DNA of 64,000 nucleotides from Ailanthus altissimus (lineage: Eukaryota > Streptophyta > Magnoliopsida > Sapindales > Simaroubaceae), in NCBI GenBank assembly GCA_946807835.1, contig OX327697.1:4851001-4915000 (forward strand), given 5' to 3'. Made by a program: the position numbers and the translations under genes. Numbering within the stretch: the stretch's first letter is position 1; each line of letters begins with the position of its first letter. Positions 46,775 through 58,479 of this stretch are shown in pieces. Under the pieces are notes generated by a model that ran no database searches, had not been told where the DNA came from, and was given only the letters and a program-made list of their open reading frames with translations.

Positions 46775-48115
46775 ATTAGACTTTTTAATAATAGGCTAAA
46801 CGCTCTAAATTCTACCTATAAAAAGAATATTTCTTTATTTTAACGATCATAACAAAAATTATTCAACTTACAATAACACATTTTTCTCTCAATTAAACAC
46901 CAAAATACCTTTTTTCTTAATCCTAACCGAATTTCATCTTCCTGCAATTTAACTTAATCGGCAGATTGCCTTTTACTGATACACGAAGAAGATAATTTCG
47001 ATCCTGAAAGCTGCATTGGAAGTATAAAAGTGACATTTAACCGTGAAATTGTTTTCAGGTAACTTCAAGAATAAAATGATATCTTACTCCTCGCACTGAT
47101 TTCAGACGTTGTATATTGTCATCCTTTGTTATTCACTCTTATTGATGTTTCAGAATTTTCCCGTAGAAAGAGATTGTAATAATTTTGAAATTATTACTTT
47201 ATGTTTTCTTTTTCTTCCCTTTGAAGTTCTTTTGCCTTGTTCATAACTCCATTGCCATGTTTCTATGGGCGTTGGCTTTGTGTATATCCAAAACTATTGA
47301 TGAAATTGATGCAAACATAAAAGATTCTGTCAAAATATAGTTATTTATGCAAATAGGATTTTAATAATCAAATTGCAAAACAGAAATTTAAAAAGAAATA
47401 TATGTTATAAATTAATTGATATAGATTAAAATATTTTCCGCAAATAAAGCTGCGGCATAAGAGAGGGAGAAGTGTTAAGTTAACGAGAGAATTTACTTAC
47501 GTGTAATGCTATATTTTTTAAATAAAATTTTAAATTTTTTGATTTTAAATAACATATTAAGTAATTATTAAATAATAAAATAGTATAACTTTTATAATTA
47601 TTTATTATATTATTTTATAATTTAAATATTATTCAACATATCATTTGAGATATTATTTAAAAAGTATAATATTATTATTTATTTATTTATTTTTGAGTGG
47701 GTGCGTAAATAATGTAGCCGTGAGAATTAGTGTTTAATAAGAAACTATTTCAGCACTTCATAAGGAGGTAGTGGGACTTGAATTTGTTTTAGCACGGTTA
47801 GCTACAAAAATCACATCAAGACGGGTGAAATAAATTAAGTTATAGGAGAGAACAAAAATTTCTTTTTTTGATACGAATTTTAGATGGTATAGTGAAGTGT
47901 TTATTTAATTAAAATTTTTTTTATGTTTTTTGATTGAATTTATTATAACTCACTTTTGTACTGTAATATTAATAGCTTTTCATCATAGATAAATATAGCA
48001 TAATGAATGACTGCAATTTGAAGATGAAATTTCAGCATGAACTGTTGATATAAGAAATAAATATATAAATTTTGAATTGATTGAGTTATTAGTAAACTAC
48101 GTAATTCATTTGAAT

Positions 48116-48159
<44 letters not shown>

Positions 48160-48711
48160 CACACGTTCATAGTAACATTATATTTCCAATTCTGTTGACT
48201 ATATTTTAAGCTTACTTGTCAGTGATAATACACTTCATATTAATAAATATACAAAACCTAAAAAGTACATTTCATCTTCATTAATTAATTCATAAGTAAT
48301 GCATTTGTTCTTTCTTTCTTTCTTTTTGTTTTTCAAAATATGTATAACTGAAAATGAAGACACAGCAGAGGGTGATCATCTAGTTTTCCCGTTACATATT
48401 CATCTGTATTATTGCTATGAACAAAGAGTCAAAGACAGAATGTAGATATTAGAATATTCATCAATAGGATCTTCCATTAATTTTGCCTTAAAATACAGCT
48501 CACTTGAAATTTCGAAGCAACAGAGATTTTATTATTGCAAGAAAATTATTAATCAGCTACTACATGAACTTCATATTTTAATGCATGTGTATGCGTGTAC
48601 CGCAAGTAAACGGAATAACTCTCTGCAAACATTTTCTGTGGAATTCAGATCACTTATTGATTTATTTAGCAAATTCTTATCTCAGGAAGCTTTTAATTTG
48701 TTCCATAAACC
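46775..48711. other. Intergenic AT-rich DNA with a small palindromic element and a microsatellite
   Basis: An inverted-repeat MITE-like unit of about 175 bases lies at 47,505-47,685 (ATGCTATATTTTTTAAATA against the inverse TTTAAAAAGTATAATATT). A (CA)n-(TA)n microsatellite lies at 48,116-48,164. No gene recognised. Confidence 0.5.
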
Positions 48712-49185
48712 CTACTTCCGGTCGGGGCATCGACACTCTTCATAGACAGCCACCCCGAAAGCTACACATAGAAGAAAGGTAAGACAAATCCATGGCACCT
48801 CCCGGAGATTGCTTGGAAGAAGAGAAGCAAAGAATATGGTGAGGGATAGCAGCATGCATAAAAATGCAATAAGGTAAAAGCCTCTCGCCACCTTTGGGAA
48901 GACGGGCCACAGGACGATCCCGGTGACCGATGCATAAAATCCGAGCATCAGCATCAAGAAAAACAAATGGTAGGGCACACAGACTGAAAATGATCCATTG
49001 CCGGAGGCAGCCAATAAAGCAATGATGATATCAAATGGCACCATTACTATTTTGTGAGCCCATATCTGGAGAATACACTTATACTTGGATATATCTTCTT
49101 TTATTGTACTTTCAGAACTTTTGAACTCATGAGATTCTGATTGATCACTTGATTTGCCATTCTCCGAATCGGAGCTGCCATTCTC
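48712..49185 (-). CDS. Predicted four-helix membrane protein, last exon (host gene candidate)
   Basis: The minus-strand exon begins after a strong acceptor (long CTTT repeat then CTCAG) at 49,185 and is open for about 158 codons to its stop. It starts with a hydrophilic Ser/Glu-rich segment (ENGSSDSENGKSSDQSES, then KEDISKYKC). Four hydrophobic stretches follow: FDIIIALLAA, YHLFFLMLMLGFYASV with GIVLWP, FYLIAFLCMLLSLTIFFASL, and WICLTFLLCVAFGVAV, with a short Cys-rich tail EECRCPDRK. There are no stops or frameshifts, unlike all transposon genes in the window, so it may be functional. I do not recognise the family. The 5' exon or exons were not identified. Confidence 0.6.
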   Translation of the reverse strand, partial: ENGSSDSENGKSSDQSESHEFKSSESTIKEDISKYKCILQIWAHKIVMVPFDIIIALLAASGNGSFSVCVPYHLFFLMLMLGFYASVTGIVLWPVFPKVARGFYLIAFLCMLLSLTIFFASLLPSNLREVPWICLTFLLCVAFGVAVYEECRCPDRK

Positions 49186-49860
49186 CTGAGAAAAAGAAAG
49201 AAAGAAAGAAAGAAGAAAAGAAAAACAAAGTCATGACATATTGGTTCTGTCTTCTAAATTTAAGTAATAATATGGTGCATGTTTCTATACATATTTTTGT
49301 CTACATGCTTATGCTACCCATTAGAAATAATTTTCATTGTTTCTCCAAGCATAAATGTTAAACAAGAAATTTGGTAGCCAATAATATATGTTATTAGCTA
49401 ATAGATAATCATTCATATTTTTGTTTTTATATTAATAAGCGCCAAGTACTTGATGAAATAAAATTATGATGTCAAACAGGACAACTATATATTGTTGGAA
49501 TGGAGCTTTGTCTTTAAATTGTTGATAAGACAAATTTAAAACTAATTTTTATTGTCAGTGGCATTCAGAACCTAAACTTTTGCCATCTTAAGAGATTGTA
49601 TTAGTTGAAGTAATAATTGGTATGATTGATAACAAATTGTCATTCTTTCAAAAGAGAATGACAGCTTTGTTGCCTACTCATTCTATATATAAACTAGCAA
49701 CAACAAATTCCTGAAGAAAACCTCAGACTGAAACCATGAATAAATGGAAACTCGATCTCTCAAACTTTTCATTGAGTTTAAGAGAGTTTTTCTTTTAATA
49801 CGATTAAAGATCAAACAAAATATAAGCACCCGAGCTCAATGAACTTCAGGAAGAAAGTCC
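49186..49860 (-). other. Probable intron or flank of the membrane-protein gene
   Basis: It begins with an (AAAG)n-rich tract (49,193-49,225), which on the minus strand is the polypyrimidine tract of the acceptor. The rest is AT-rich with no coding signal. Confidence 0.4.
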
Positions 49861-50325
49861 TGAAGCTTATTGAGATGGAGCAAGTAACAAGCCGCTAAGC
49901 TTGTCCCTGTAACCTTGGTAGCCATATTGGAGTATTGCGGGAGAAGAGGAAATTGCAATTCCTGTCTACAAGCCATTTATGGATCTTCAACTTACATTTA
50001 ACTGCAAAAGGCGACGTAGGAAGGCGTCTCGAGGCCATCGATGACCTTAAATTTGGATGATTCTGTTCTGTCGTAAATTGCTTAAGAGCATGTGTCTTCA
50101 AAATCTATGACACAAAACAAGCGACCAAGATTTCTTCACAACAAGAAATAATGAAGGGGTTTTTCCAATGCTTGCTGTCTTTGGATTTACCTTCCATAGC
50201 GACCTCAGTAGCTGAGACAAACAATCTGGGACAAGAATAATTTTTATTACTTTTATGATTGCAATTATTACTTTTATGGGGCCAGGTAGGGTTTCCCAAA
50301 TTGAGAAGGAGATCCTCGTGTCCAT
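49860..50325 (-). other. Coding-like fragments of unknown origin
   Basis: Two overlapping frames are open on the minus strand (50,098-50,325 starting MDTRISFSIW; 49,895-50,101 starting MKTHALKQF), and a third frame gives FEDTCS, DRTESSKFKVIDGLETPSY and NMATKVTGTSLAACYLLHL. Base composition is richer in G+C than the flanks. The shifts between frames suggest a decayed gene or an upstream exon region of the adjacent membrane-protein gene. No family recognised. Confidence 0.3.
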
Positions 50326-52330
50326 CCCTGTCCTTGAAATTTATTAAATTAATTATTCATTTATTACTTTTATGATTCAATTATTCAATCATAATAAGGA
50401 AACTTTATTATATCAAGGTTTACATAATTTTTAAACTTTGAAATTTTTTAGATAAAATCATTAAGAAAATAAAAAGGCAAAAGAGAAATATATAACAAAT
50501 AAATAATACACAATATTTTCCATGTGAGTTTTCTTTTTATAAAAAATAAATTTTATATTATGTAATTTATTTATTATACTTGACATTAATGAACAAGTTG
50601 AGTAATTTTAATTTATGTTTCAACATGTTGAAATGGGATCATGATTTTCTTTTATGTTAAAATTTTGTCTAATCTTTTATTAGCATGTGATCGGTAAAGA
50701 TTAATGATTGTTAAAAAAAAAAAAACTAGTAAAAGATAAATTTTAGTCACTCATACTTAATACAGGATACGTGTTAAAAGTTCTTTAAAAGTTTAGGTAA
50801 AACTTAATTTAAAAAAAAAATTTAATTCATAAAAATAAAAGATTTAAAAAATATTAAAATAATTTATTTTTAAATAAATAAAATAACGGAGTTTTTTTAT
50901 GTGGGAAGCTCAATCCCCAATCCCATCCATACCCTAAGTTTTAAAATGGGGCAAAAATTTGGTCCAGCCTATTCCAATCCAAATAAAAGAAATCCTCACA
51001 AGTTCCCAAATGTATGTGAAAAATTGCCACTTACATAAATCGTAATTATGCACCCAATTACACAAGTTTTTACCATCGTTTTAGGATGAAATTAGCTTAA
51101 TTTTGAAATTTAACCAGAAATATTTACTAAATATTTGAATTATTGTCTTTCAAAATTAAGTAGAAGCATGGTAATTTAAGACAGACCCTTATAATGAATT
51201 TTAATTTATCAGTCAATTTAGACCCATACAATGACTTTTAATTTATAGTCAATTTAGACCCTTACAATGAGTTTTAATTTATCAGTCATTTTTAAAGAAG
51301 TCAAAGAGACCATGTTTTTGTTAAGAAGAGAATATTACATGGATATGTATATATAGCTAGCTATATGCTATTATTGCTAACATTATAATCAGTCCTAAAG
51401 TAAAGGGAATAACCAAGGTAATGATATGGAAAACATGCTGGGTTCTGTAAGACGCCAACTTTTCAACCAAATCATTGGATTTTTTGATCGCGTGATTGCG
51501 GTATATGCATAATTGGTTTGCACTCCACTAGATTTGTCTGCAAATGTTGTTGATGATCAACAACTGATGTACTTAATTTCATAATTAATTTATACTTCAA
51601 TATCAGTTTTATCATCTTGAATTCAACGAAGACAAGGTATGTGTATGTTTTTTTTTCTTTTAAAATTACATGATTACATGTATTACATTAGGACTCTAAG
51701 AATATAATGATTAGAGACTCTACTACAATTAAGATAAAATTTTACTTTCACATTGATGCGCATCTAAATTTTAATCAAATTTCAATTAATTAGAGTAAGA
51801 CTTTATTTTTATAATGACGCCCGCCACCTGGAGATTATTTTTCACTAAAAGAGAAGAATACCTCCAATATATAAAGAGCAATGATTACATTGCCCTAGTA
51901 TCTACGGGAGGTTGAATTCTTGACCTCTAGGTCGGAGAGGTGCACTTAAGAGAGAGTGCTTACCATTTAATTGTTATATATTTCTCTTTTATTTTTTATA
52001 AAATTTATTTAAATTTTGCTTACCATTTAAAATCTATAAATTAGAAATTATAAAAATAGTAATACTATTAATACTTTCTTTATTACATCTAATTTAAGGC
52101 AATAAAAGGCATTGACCAATAACATACTAAATTGAAGTTAAAAGACATTCTTCCAGCTGTTTGTTTGTCTATTTTATAGTTTCTTTAATTTTTTTTGGAA
52201 GTTAAAAATTATGTCGGGTGTTATTTGGAGAGAGATCTTTGTTCATTCCAAGCAAATAGTACTGTTGAGAAAAGATTACTTCTGGTTGCCTAAAAACTGA
52301 ATGGAGCAAAAAATAAAATGCTAGACATTT
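50326..52330. other. Intergenic AT-rich DNA with a 3-copy minisatellite
   Basis: At 51,183-51,296 a unit of about 37 bases (AGACCCTTACAATGA then TTTTAATTTATCAGTCA) is repeated three times. Nothing else was recognised. Confidence 0.6.
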
Positions 52331-52700
52331 AAGAGTTGGCAATGGCAGCCTTGAGTTTCACACTCATACCAAGTTCAATTGTCAAGGACTGATCTGCTTT
52401 CCCACATCAAGGGAGTTGATGAAGATATCCATAGCTCTCTCGTGGATGTATACGGAGCTCAAAATAAGTGTTGGTTCCTTCACCACATGGCGTGTCATGG
52501 GGACTTCCAAGTGGTGAGGTGGCGAGCATCTCATTGCTCTTTCGAACCTAAGTCAATCTCTTGTAATGGAGGAATTGACAGAGAGAGGAGTGGAGCTGCT
52601 GCTGCCTCTGAAGTTCCATCTCCACATTTGGCTTGCCACAACCACCACAATTCAGGGGATCGAATTTGTTGGACTTCATTAGCCAAAATTTATTGGTGAA
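52330..52700 (+). pseudogene. Decayed coding-like fragment, family unknown
   Basis: This 370-base island is richer in G+C than its surroundings. One plus-strand frame is open for 106 codons (52,379-52,699). Other frames look more protein-like in parts: MAALSFTLIPSSIVKD at the start, then GGEHLIALSNLSQSLVME and LTERGVELLLPLKFHLH further on. The change of frame suggests a pseudogene fragment. I do not recognise it. Confidence 0.3.
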
Positions 52701-53340
52701 TTTGTTGTTTTTTTTTTCTTGAAATAATTGGCTAATTCATAGTTTATGGCGTCTTTGTTCTTCAAAGTCAATCGGGTCTAGATTTAATTTCTCTATTAAT
52801 TTCCCTTTTTTAATCATTTTACTTCAAGATTAAATTATCATTATATTAATGATACAAATTATTACACATTTTATGCGGGGCGAGAAAATATCATCACCCT
52901 TCTTAATTTTTATTCATTTGTTACATGTTCTGATTGCTGTCCAGTTTTGAATCAATAGATAACACCTTGTAAAAGCATTAAGTGGAGGTCAAATGCAGCC
53001 TTTCTGTGCGCATTTATATATATATATATATATAGAAATCCCTGCTTAACGTTTACTAAGAACTGAATTTCCACTTAAAAAAGGGAGATACACATCTTAT
53101 AGTGCAATATAATTTATTGTTAAAAATTAGTGATTAAAAATTATAGATAAATTTTGATTTTTAGTTTAAAATTAAAAAAAAAAGTAAAAACTTTAGTACG
53201 TGAAGGTCGTGCTAGAAAGGAGTAAAATAAACAGTTGAAAGTAACTGTTCACTCGTAGGATACTGTTCACACAGCATTATTTACGCGAGTACTGCTCATG
53301 TAGGTACTATTTATGTGACCACTTATGGATATTTCTTATT
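52701..53340. other. Intergenic AT-rich DNA
   Basis: It holds a short (TA)n run at 53,015-53,034 and repeated ACTGTTCAC phrases at 53,240-53,275. No gene. Confidence 0.5.
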
Positions 53341-53757
53341 TTAACTCAACTGACTTCTTTAAATAGGATTTGAACTTTTACAAGTAAGGAGCCTTATTCT
53401 AATTAGGTTTAGAGTTTTTAAGATTAATATTAACACAATATAAACTCTTGTAACTCTTAATAACAAACACAATATAAACACAAAGATTACAAGAAAGACC
53501 AATTGTAGGTTCTTTGTGAGTGTAATTAAGAGTGTTTTTTGTGAAGTTTGAATTTTTTTTTGTAAAGGTATAATTTGTGAGTATCTTGTAATTCATTAAT
53601 AAGAGAAGTGAAATCTTAATTCGCTATGAACATAAACAAGTTGCCGAACCATATAAATTCTTGTGTTCTTTTTTCTACTTTTTTTTTCTAAATTTATCCT
53701 TAATTGCATATTATTACATTATATTACTTGATTTTATTGCTTTTACTTCAATATTTA
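53340..53757 (+). repeat. Diverged LTR relic related to the 57.9-kb copia element
   Basis: The region from GTTCTTTGTGAGTGTAATTA through TTCATTAATAAGAGAAGTGA, the GCCGAACCATATAAA phrase and the pyrimidine-rich end ATTGCTTTTACTTCAA parallels the LTR at 58,170-58,446. No internal region follows, so it is a solo or truncated LTR. The left end is uncertain. Confidence 0.65.
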
Positions 53758-54236
53758 TTTATCATTAATAAATCTATACAATTGAGAGAAACTAATTAAA
53801 TGAAGAGATGCAATTTGAAATATCTAATTTCGACACTAATAACTCAATGAGTGGGATTATTTGAACCCACCAATACTCTATAAACACATTCTCCAAATAA
53901 ACCCACCACTAAAATCTAAAATTTAGAATTTTACTTTAAAGACAACTAAATTCTCATTATAATTTTACTTTATAAATCCACCTTTTCTTTTTTTTGAACC
54001 CACTAATTTCTATACTTTATTTTAACTTTTAAAATTGAACCAGTCTCTGTTAAAATCAAATTCTTCATCTATCTTTAACAATCCAAGTTTAAAGAAAATA
54101 AAAATATATTTTTTTTTTTTGCTAAACTTCTCTTGAGCATTAATTTCACATTCCATAAAATTAGTATATATATAAATGTAAACTCACTGAATACAAATGG
54201 AAAGTTATAATAAAGAAGATGAGTATACTTAAATTT

Positions 54237-55034
54237 TGTTGGAGATTAATCTTGGTTGAGCAAGAATTGAGATAAATATCAAAAAGGAGAGTCACAAAAA
54301 AGTTTAGAATATGTGGGACATAAAAGGGGGAAGCGAAATGGGACTCGAAGACAGGAAGAAATCAAAAACAACATGCGGAGGAGGCACTAGGGCTGAGCAC
54401 CGCAGCTTCCAGACCAGAAGCTCAGCGCCGCGGCGCCAGGTACGATACACTCAGCGCTGCGGCGCTAGAACCTGAGCGCCGCAGTGCCAGAAGTGACAAA
54501 GAGTTTGTTTTTTTATTCATATTTCAAGTTTTGGACTTCCAAAACAAGTGGACTCTTAGTCCAACAAGGAATAAGGTTAGTAGGCACGAAATAACACTTA
54601 TATAAACACTTGTAAACCCTTTATTTTAGATTAAGCATTAAGAGAGACTCTAAGAGAAGGAAAGAACTGGGTAGACACTAAGTGCTTGTGTGCATTAGGG
54701 TGGAACCGTTATTTGGGTGTTCATTGTTCGTGGTAGAGTAAGGATATACTAAATATTAGATCATTTTGAGGGTTCTTCATTGGATTTTCCTTGTAAAATT
54801 CTATAGGGAGTTAATAAGAAAGGCTAGGATCCTTGGATCCACCGTAGATGTAGGTAATTGGTCGAACCACGTAAGATTGTATTGTGCTATTTTATATTTT
54901 GCTTTAAATTCTTGCTATTTTGCTTGATATATAGTTTATTCTGCTGCGTATAGAGGTTAGGGTTCAAGGTTGAACTTAGAGTTCTTCGCTTTAACCTAAT
55001 CTCAAGAGGGAGAATGACACTTCCTTTCTCAACA
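54237..55034 (+). repeat. 5' LTR of the deleted copia element, with G+C-rich repeats
   Basis: It pairs with 56,166-57,012. At 54,390-54,492 three degenerate units of about 30 bases share CTCAGCGCCGCGGCGCCA-like cores, strongly G+C-rich against AT-rich flanks. In the partner LTR most of their CpG sites have become TpG or CpA. Confidence 0.85.
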
Positions 55035-55039
55035 AACTA

Positions 55040-55910
55040 GTATTATACATGAAGAAGCCTCTTGCAAATAGGCTTTTTGTGAAGAAGAAATTGCTTCAAC
55101 TAACAATACACGAGGGATCTTCATTGAGAGCCCATATTGACTAGTTCAACAAGATTGTCATAAATCTTGAGCAATTGGGCATCAAGACTGAGGATGAAGA
55201 CAAGACCATAATCTTATTAAGTTCGTTGTCGAAGAGTTATGAGAGTTTTATGGATACGCTGCTTTATGGTAAAGATTCTTTAACGATGAATGACGTTAAG
55301 GCATCATTGAACTTAAAAGAATTGACAAAGAGATCTGAGTTCGAGAGTAGAGCATCATTGCTTATATAATGGAGGAAGAGCAACCAATCAAAGAGGAGAT
55401 TCAAGAAGTGTTTCCTTTGTAATAAAGAATGGCACTTTGTGAAGGATTGTCCGAAATCAAAAGGCTAAGGAGGGTAGGCTGCAATCGGTACTGAGGAAGA
55501 TACCGAAGTTGTAGACACATTGGTAGCCTCAAGGAGAAAGTACGCTGGTAAATGGATACTAAATTCGGGGTGCAGCATCCATATGTGTCTCAACAGATCT
55601 ATGTTTACTAACTACAAAACTAAGAGAGGTAAAGCTCTAATGGGGAATGACATGACTTATGAGATCATGAGAGTTAGTGACATAAGATTGAGGATGTAAG
55701 GTAGAGAAACTAGGGACTTACATGGTGTAAGGCATGTTCCTAAGCTGAGGAGGAACTTGATATCTTTAGGCAAGCTTGATGGGGAAGGGTATTTGGTTAG
55801 AGTGAAAAAAGGAAAACTAAGGGTAGAGAAATGACCTATAAGGTTTGAGGGTGAGAAGTACATTGGGAGGCTCTATGTGCTTACTCAGATGGCTATGAAT
55901 AGCTCAAAGC
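55040..55910 (+). pseudogene. gag and protease start of the deleted copia element
   Basis: The plus strand reads MKKPLANRLFVKKKLLQL and IKTEDEDKTIILLSSLSKSY of the UBN2 capsid (55,048-55,330). A knuckle CFLCNKEWHFVKDC follows near 55,410-55,450, where Gly before His is Trp. The protease region reads GKWILNSGCSIHMC, where the catalytic Asp of DSGCS is Asn, then KALMGNDM and LRRNLISLGKLD. Stops and a frameshift occur. Sequence after 55,920 no longer resembles pol. Confidence 0.85.
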
Positions 55911-56165
55911 GAGGTATTAGGGTAATGCAGATCACTAGGAGACATCCAAACCATGCTCACCGAGGTGATAAGAGTCAGAAAGAAGTGCAACGCATCCATA
56001 CCCTATGCAAGGTGCACGAATGCCTTTGAAGACCAAAGTCACTAACCTGGAAAAAGTTAAGTCTTCGTGGAGACTTAACTGGATTCAACTCTAGGTAATA
56101 GAGTATTGGTGTGGATTGGATCTAAAAGCCTTCTTATTTAGAAGATTTTGAATCAAGAAAGAGTG

Positions 56166-57012
56166 TGTTGGAGATTTGGTGATTCAACAATCTTGGTTGG
56201 ACAAGAATTGAGATGAATACTAAAAAGAAGAGTCATAAAAAAGTCTAGAATGCGTGGGACACATATGGAGAAGTCTAAGATGTATGAGACACGAAAGGGG
56301 CAGCGAAATAGGACTCAAAGATGAAAAAGAAGCAAAAAACATACGTGGAGGAGGCACTAGGGCTGAGCGCTATAGCGCCCAGACTAGAAGCTCAGCGCCA
56401 TGATGCAGGGCATAATACACTGAGTGCCACGGCTCTAGGACCTTAGTGCTGCACCACCAGAAGCAACAAGGAGTTTGTTTTTTTATCTGGATTTCAAGTT
56501 TTGGGAAGTTTTGGACTTTTAAAATAAGTGGACTCTTACTCTAACAAGGAATAGAGTTAGTAGGTATAAAATAGCCTCTATATAAACACTTGTTACCTTT
56601 TATTTTAGATTAAGCATTAAAAGAGACTCTAAGAGAGGGGAAGAACTGGGTAGATACTAAGTGCTTGTGTGCGCTAGGGTGGAACCATCGTTTAGGTGTT
56701 CATTGTTCGTGGTAGAGTAAGGGTACACTAAACATTAGATCTTTTTTAGGGTTCTTTATTGGGTTTCCTTGTAAAATTCTCTAGGGAGTTAATAAGAGAG
56801 GTTAGGATTCTTGGATCTACCATGGATGTAGGCAATTGACCAAACCATGTAAGATTGTATTATGCTATTTTATATTTTGCTTTGAATTCTTGCTATTTTG
56901 CTTGATATATAGGTTATTCTGCTACGCATAAAGGTTAGAGTTTAAGGTTGAACTTGAAGTTCTTCACTTTAAACTAATTTCAAGAGGGAGAAAGACGTTT
57001 CCTCCCTCAACA
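56166..57012 (+). repeat. 3' LTR of the deleted copia element
   Basis: 847 bases, collinear with the 5' LTR, with an extra stretch of about 30 bases near 56,260 that repeats a neighbouring phrase (ATGTATGAGACACGAAAGG beside GCGTGGGACACATATGG). Confidence 0.85.
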
Positions 57013-57176
57013 AATATGTTTTAAAAAAGAGTTTAAATATGCGTATAGTGAGTAAAACTATTTTATTTGATTCTCTTTTAATTATAATATTATGTCAATT
57101 GTCTAATATCATTTTAATATTTAAAAAAATATTAAAAAGTGAATTTATAAAATATTATGGCGGGTTCAAATAGCCC

Positions 57177-57919
57177 CACTCTAATTCAAAAATTATAATA
57201 TCCTAAATAGTTATGTGAACCTTTTACAAAATTAGACAAGTACGTAGATAAATATACTTTCTGTAAATGGATTATGATCATTTTGTGACTTGATCTTTTA
57301 TTTATATAAATGAATGTTTATAACTAATAGTCAAACTAAATAAAGATCTTGATCATATCATAACAATAATATTTAGTTACTTAGTTACGATGATTTTTTT
57401 GAAGTTTATGTAAGGTTTAAGAGAGAATTAAAATTCTTATTAAAATCCGTAAAATAATGTTGAAAGAAGTTTGAAGATTGAACACCTAACTAAGAGTGTG
57501 ATTAGTGAGAAAAGGGAACATAAATGGTTAATAAAGGAAAATATTAGAAATTGCCACTTATTATTAAGTGTTTAATGTTTTTATCACTTTTTTAATATTA
57601 TTTTTTAAAAATATTTGATAAATTTTCTATTGGTATCATTTTCTCCTCTAAAAAAAATAGCAATTACCATTCTCAAAAGAGAATATAAAATATCTTTTTA
57701 AAAATATAGAGAAAAAATTGGTAAAAAGACTAAGGGGAAATGCCATTTGGGTTTTTAGTTTTATGAATATATACTAATTTAGTTTTTATTGTTTTAAATA
57801 TATACCATGTTAGTTCCTATAGGGACATTTTAGTAATTTTTTATTACTATTTTCATCCTTGAGCAACTACAATTTTCGTCCCTATATTAAAAAAAGATGA
57901 CTAAGTTCGTATATATGCA
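57177..57919. other. Intergenic AT-rich DNA
   Basis: No gene, repeat family or long inverted repeat recognised. Confidence 0.5.
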
Positions 57920-58446
57920 TGTAAAAAGTTGATGAAAAATCATATTTAGTTTGTATCCTAAGTGAAATAGAACTTCATAAATTAGTATCCTAAGTGAAAT
58001 AAGACTTCATAAATTATTATCCTAATCTACATTCTAAGTGAAATAGGACTTCTCAAACTAAATCTCACTTGGTTTAGGAATAACTTAGGACATACAAGGC
58101 CTATATAAAGGGTCTATATTGGCTTGAAAATACAATTTAAGAGATTGAAACATAAAACATTAGTTAGAAAATTCTTAGATTACAAAAGAGATTAATTGTG
58201 TTCTTTATGAGTGCAATTAAAAGAGTTATTTGTAAACTTTGAGTTCTTTCTTATAAAAGGCATACTTTATGAAGTGCCTTATGATTCATTAATAAAAGAA
58301 GTGAGATCTTGATCTGCTGTGGACATAGGTAAGTTACCAAATCATGTAAACCTTGCGTGTTTTCTTCTACTCTCCTTCTCTTTTTTAATTTCTAATTGCT
58401 TGATTCTGCATTATATTTGCTTGAGTTTATTGCTTCTGCTTCAACA
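57920..58446 (+). repeat. 5' LTR (527 bp) with a threefold internal repeat
   Basis: At about 57,951-58,060 a unit TCCTAAGTGAAATAGGACTTC with ATAAATTAGTA is repeated three times. The 3' LTR lacks this block, which accounts for most of the length difference. A TATA-like CCTATATAAAG lies at about 58,101. Confidence 0.88.
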
Positions 58447-58479
58447 AACTAGTATCAAAGGTTGGTTTAAAGCAAGACA

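Larger units (their letters stand above)
54237..57012 (+). mobile_element. Internally deleted Ty1/copia element (gag-protease only)
   Basis: LTRs 54,237-55,034 and 56,166-57,012 start TGTTGGAGAT and end CTCAACA, flanked by AATTT and AATAT (one mismatch). The internal region begins AACTAGTATT, a primer binding site like that of the next element (AACTAGTATCAAAGG), and then jumps straight into the middle of gag. gag and the start of protease remain; integrase, RT and RNase H are absent. It cannot move without help. Confidence 0.88.
53853..57176. mobile_element. Small inverted-repeat element split by a copia insertion
   Basis: GAGTGGGATTATTTGAACCCACC at 53,853 is matched in inverse by GGCGGGTTCAAATAGCCCCACTC near 57,154-57,176. 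The arms lie outside the copia element (54,237-57,012), leaving a pre-insertion unit of about 550 bases with no coding content. It resembles a MITE. No clear target duplication. Confidence 0.55.
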
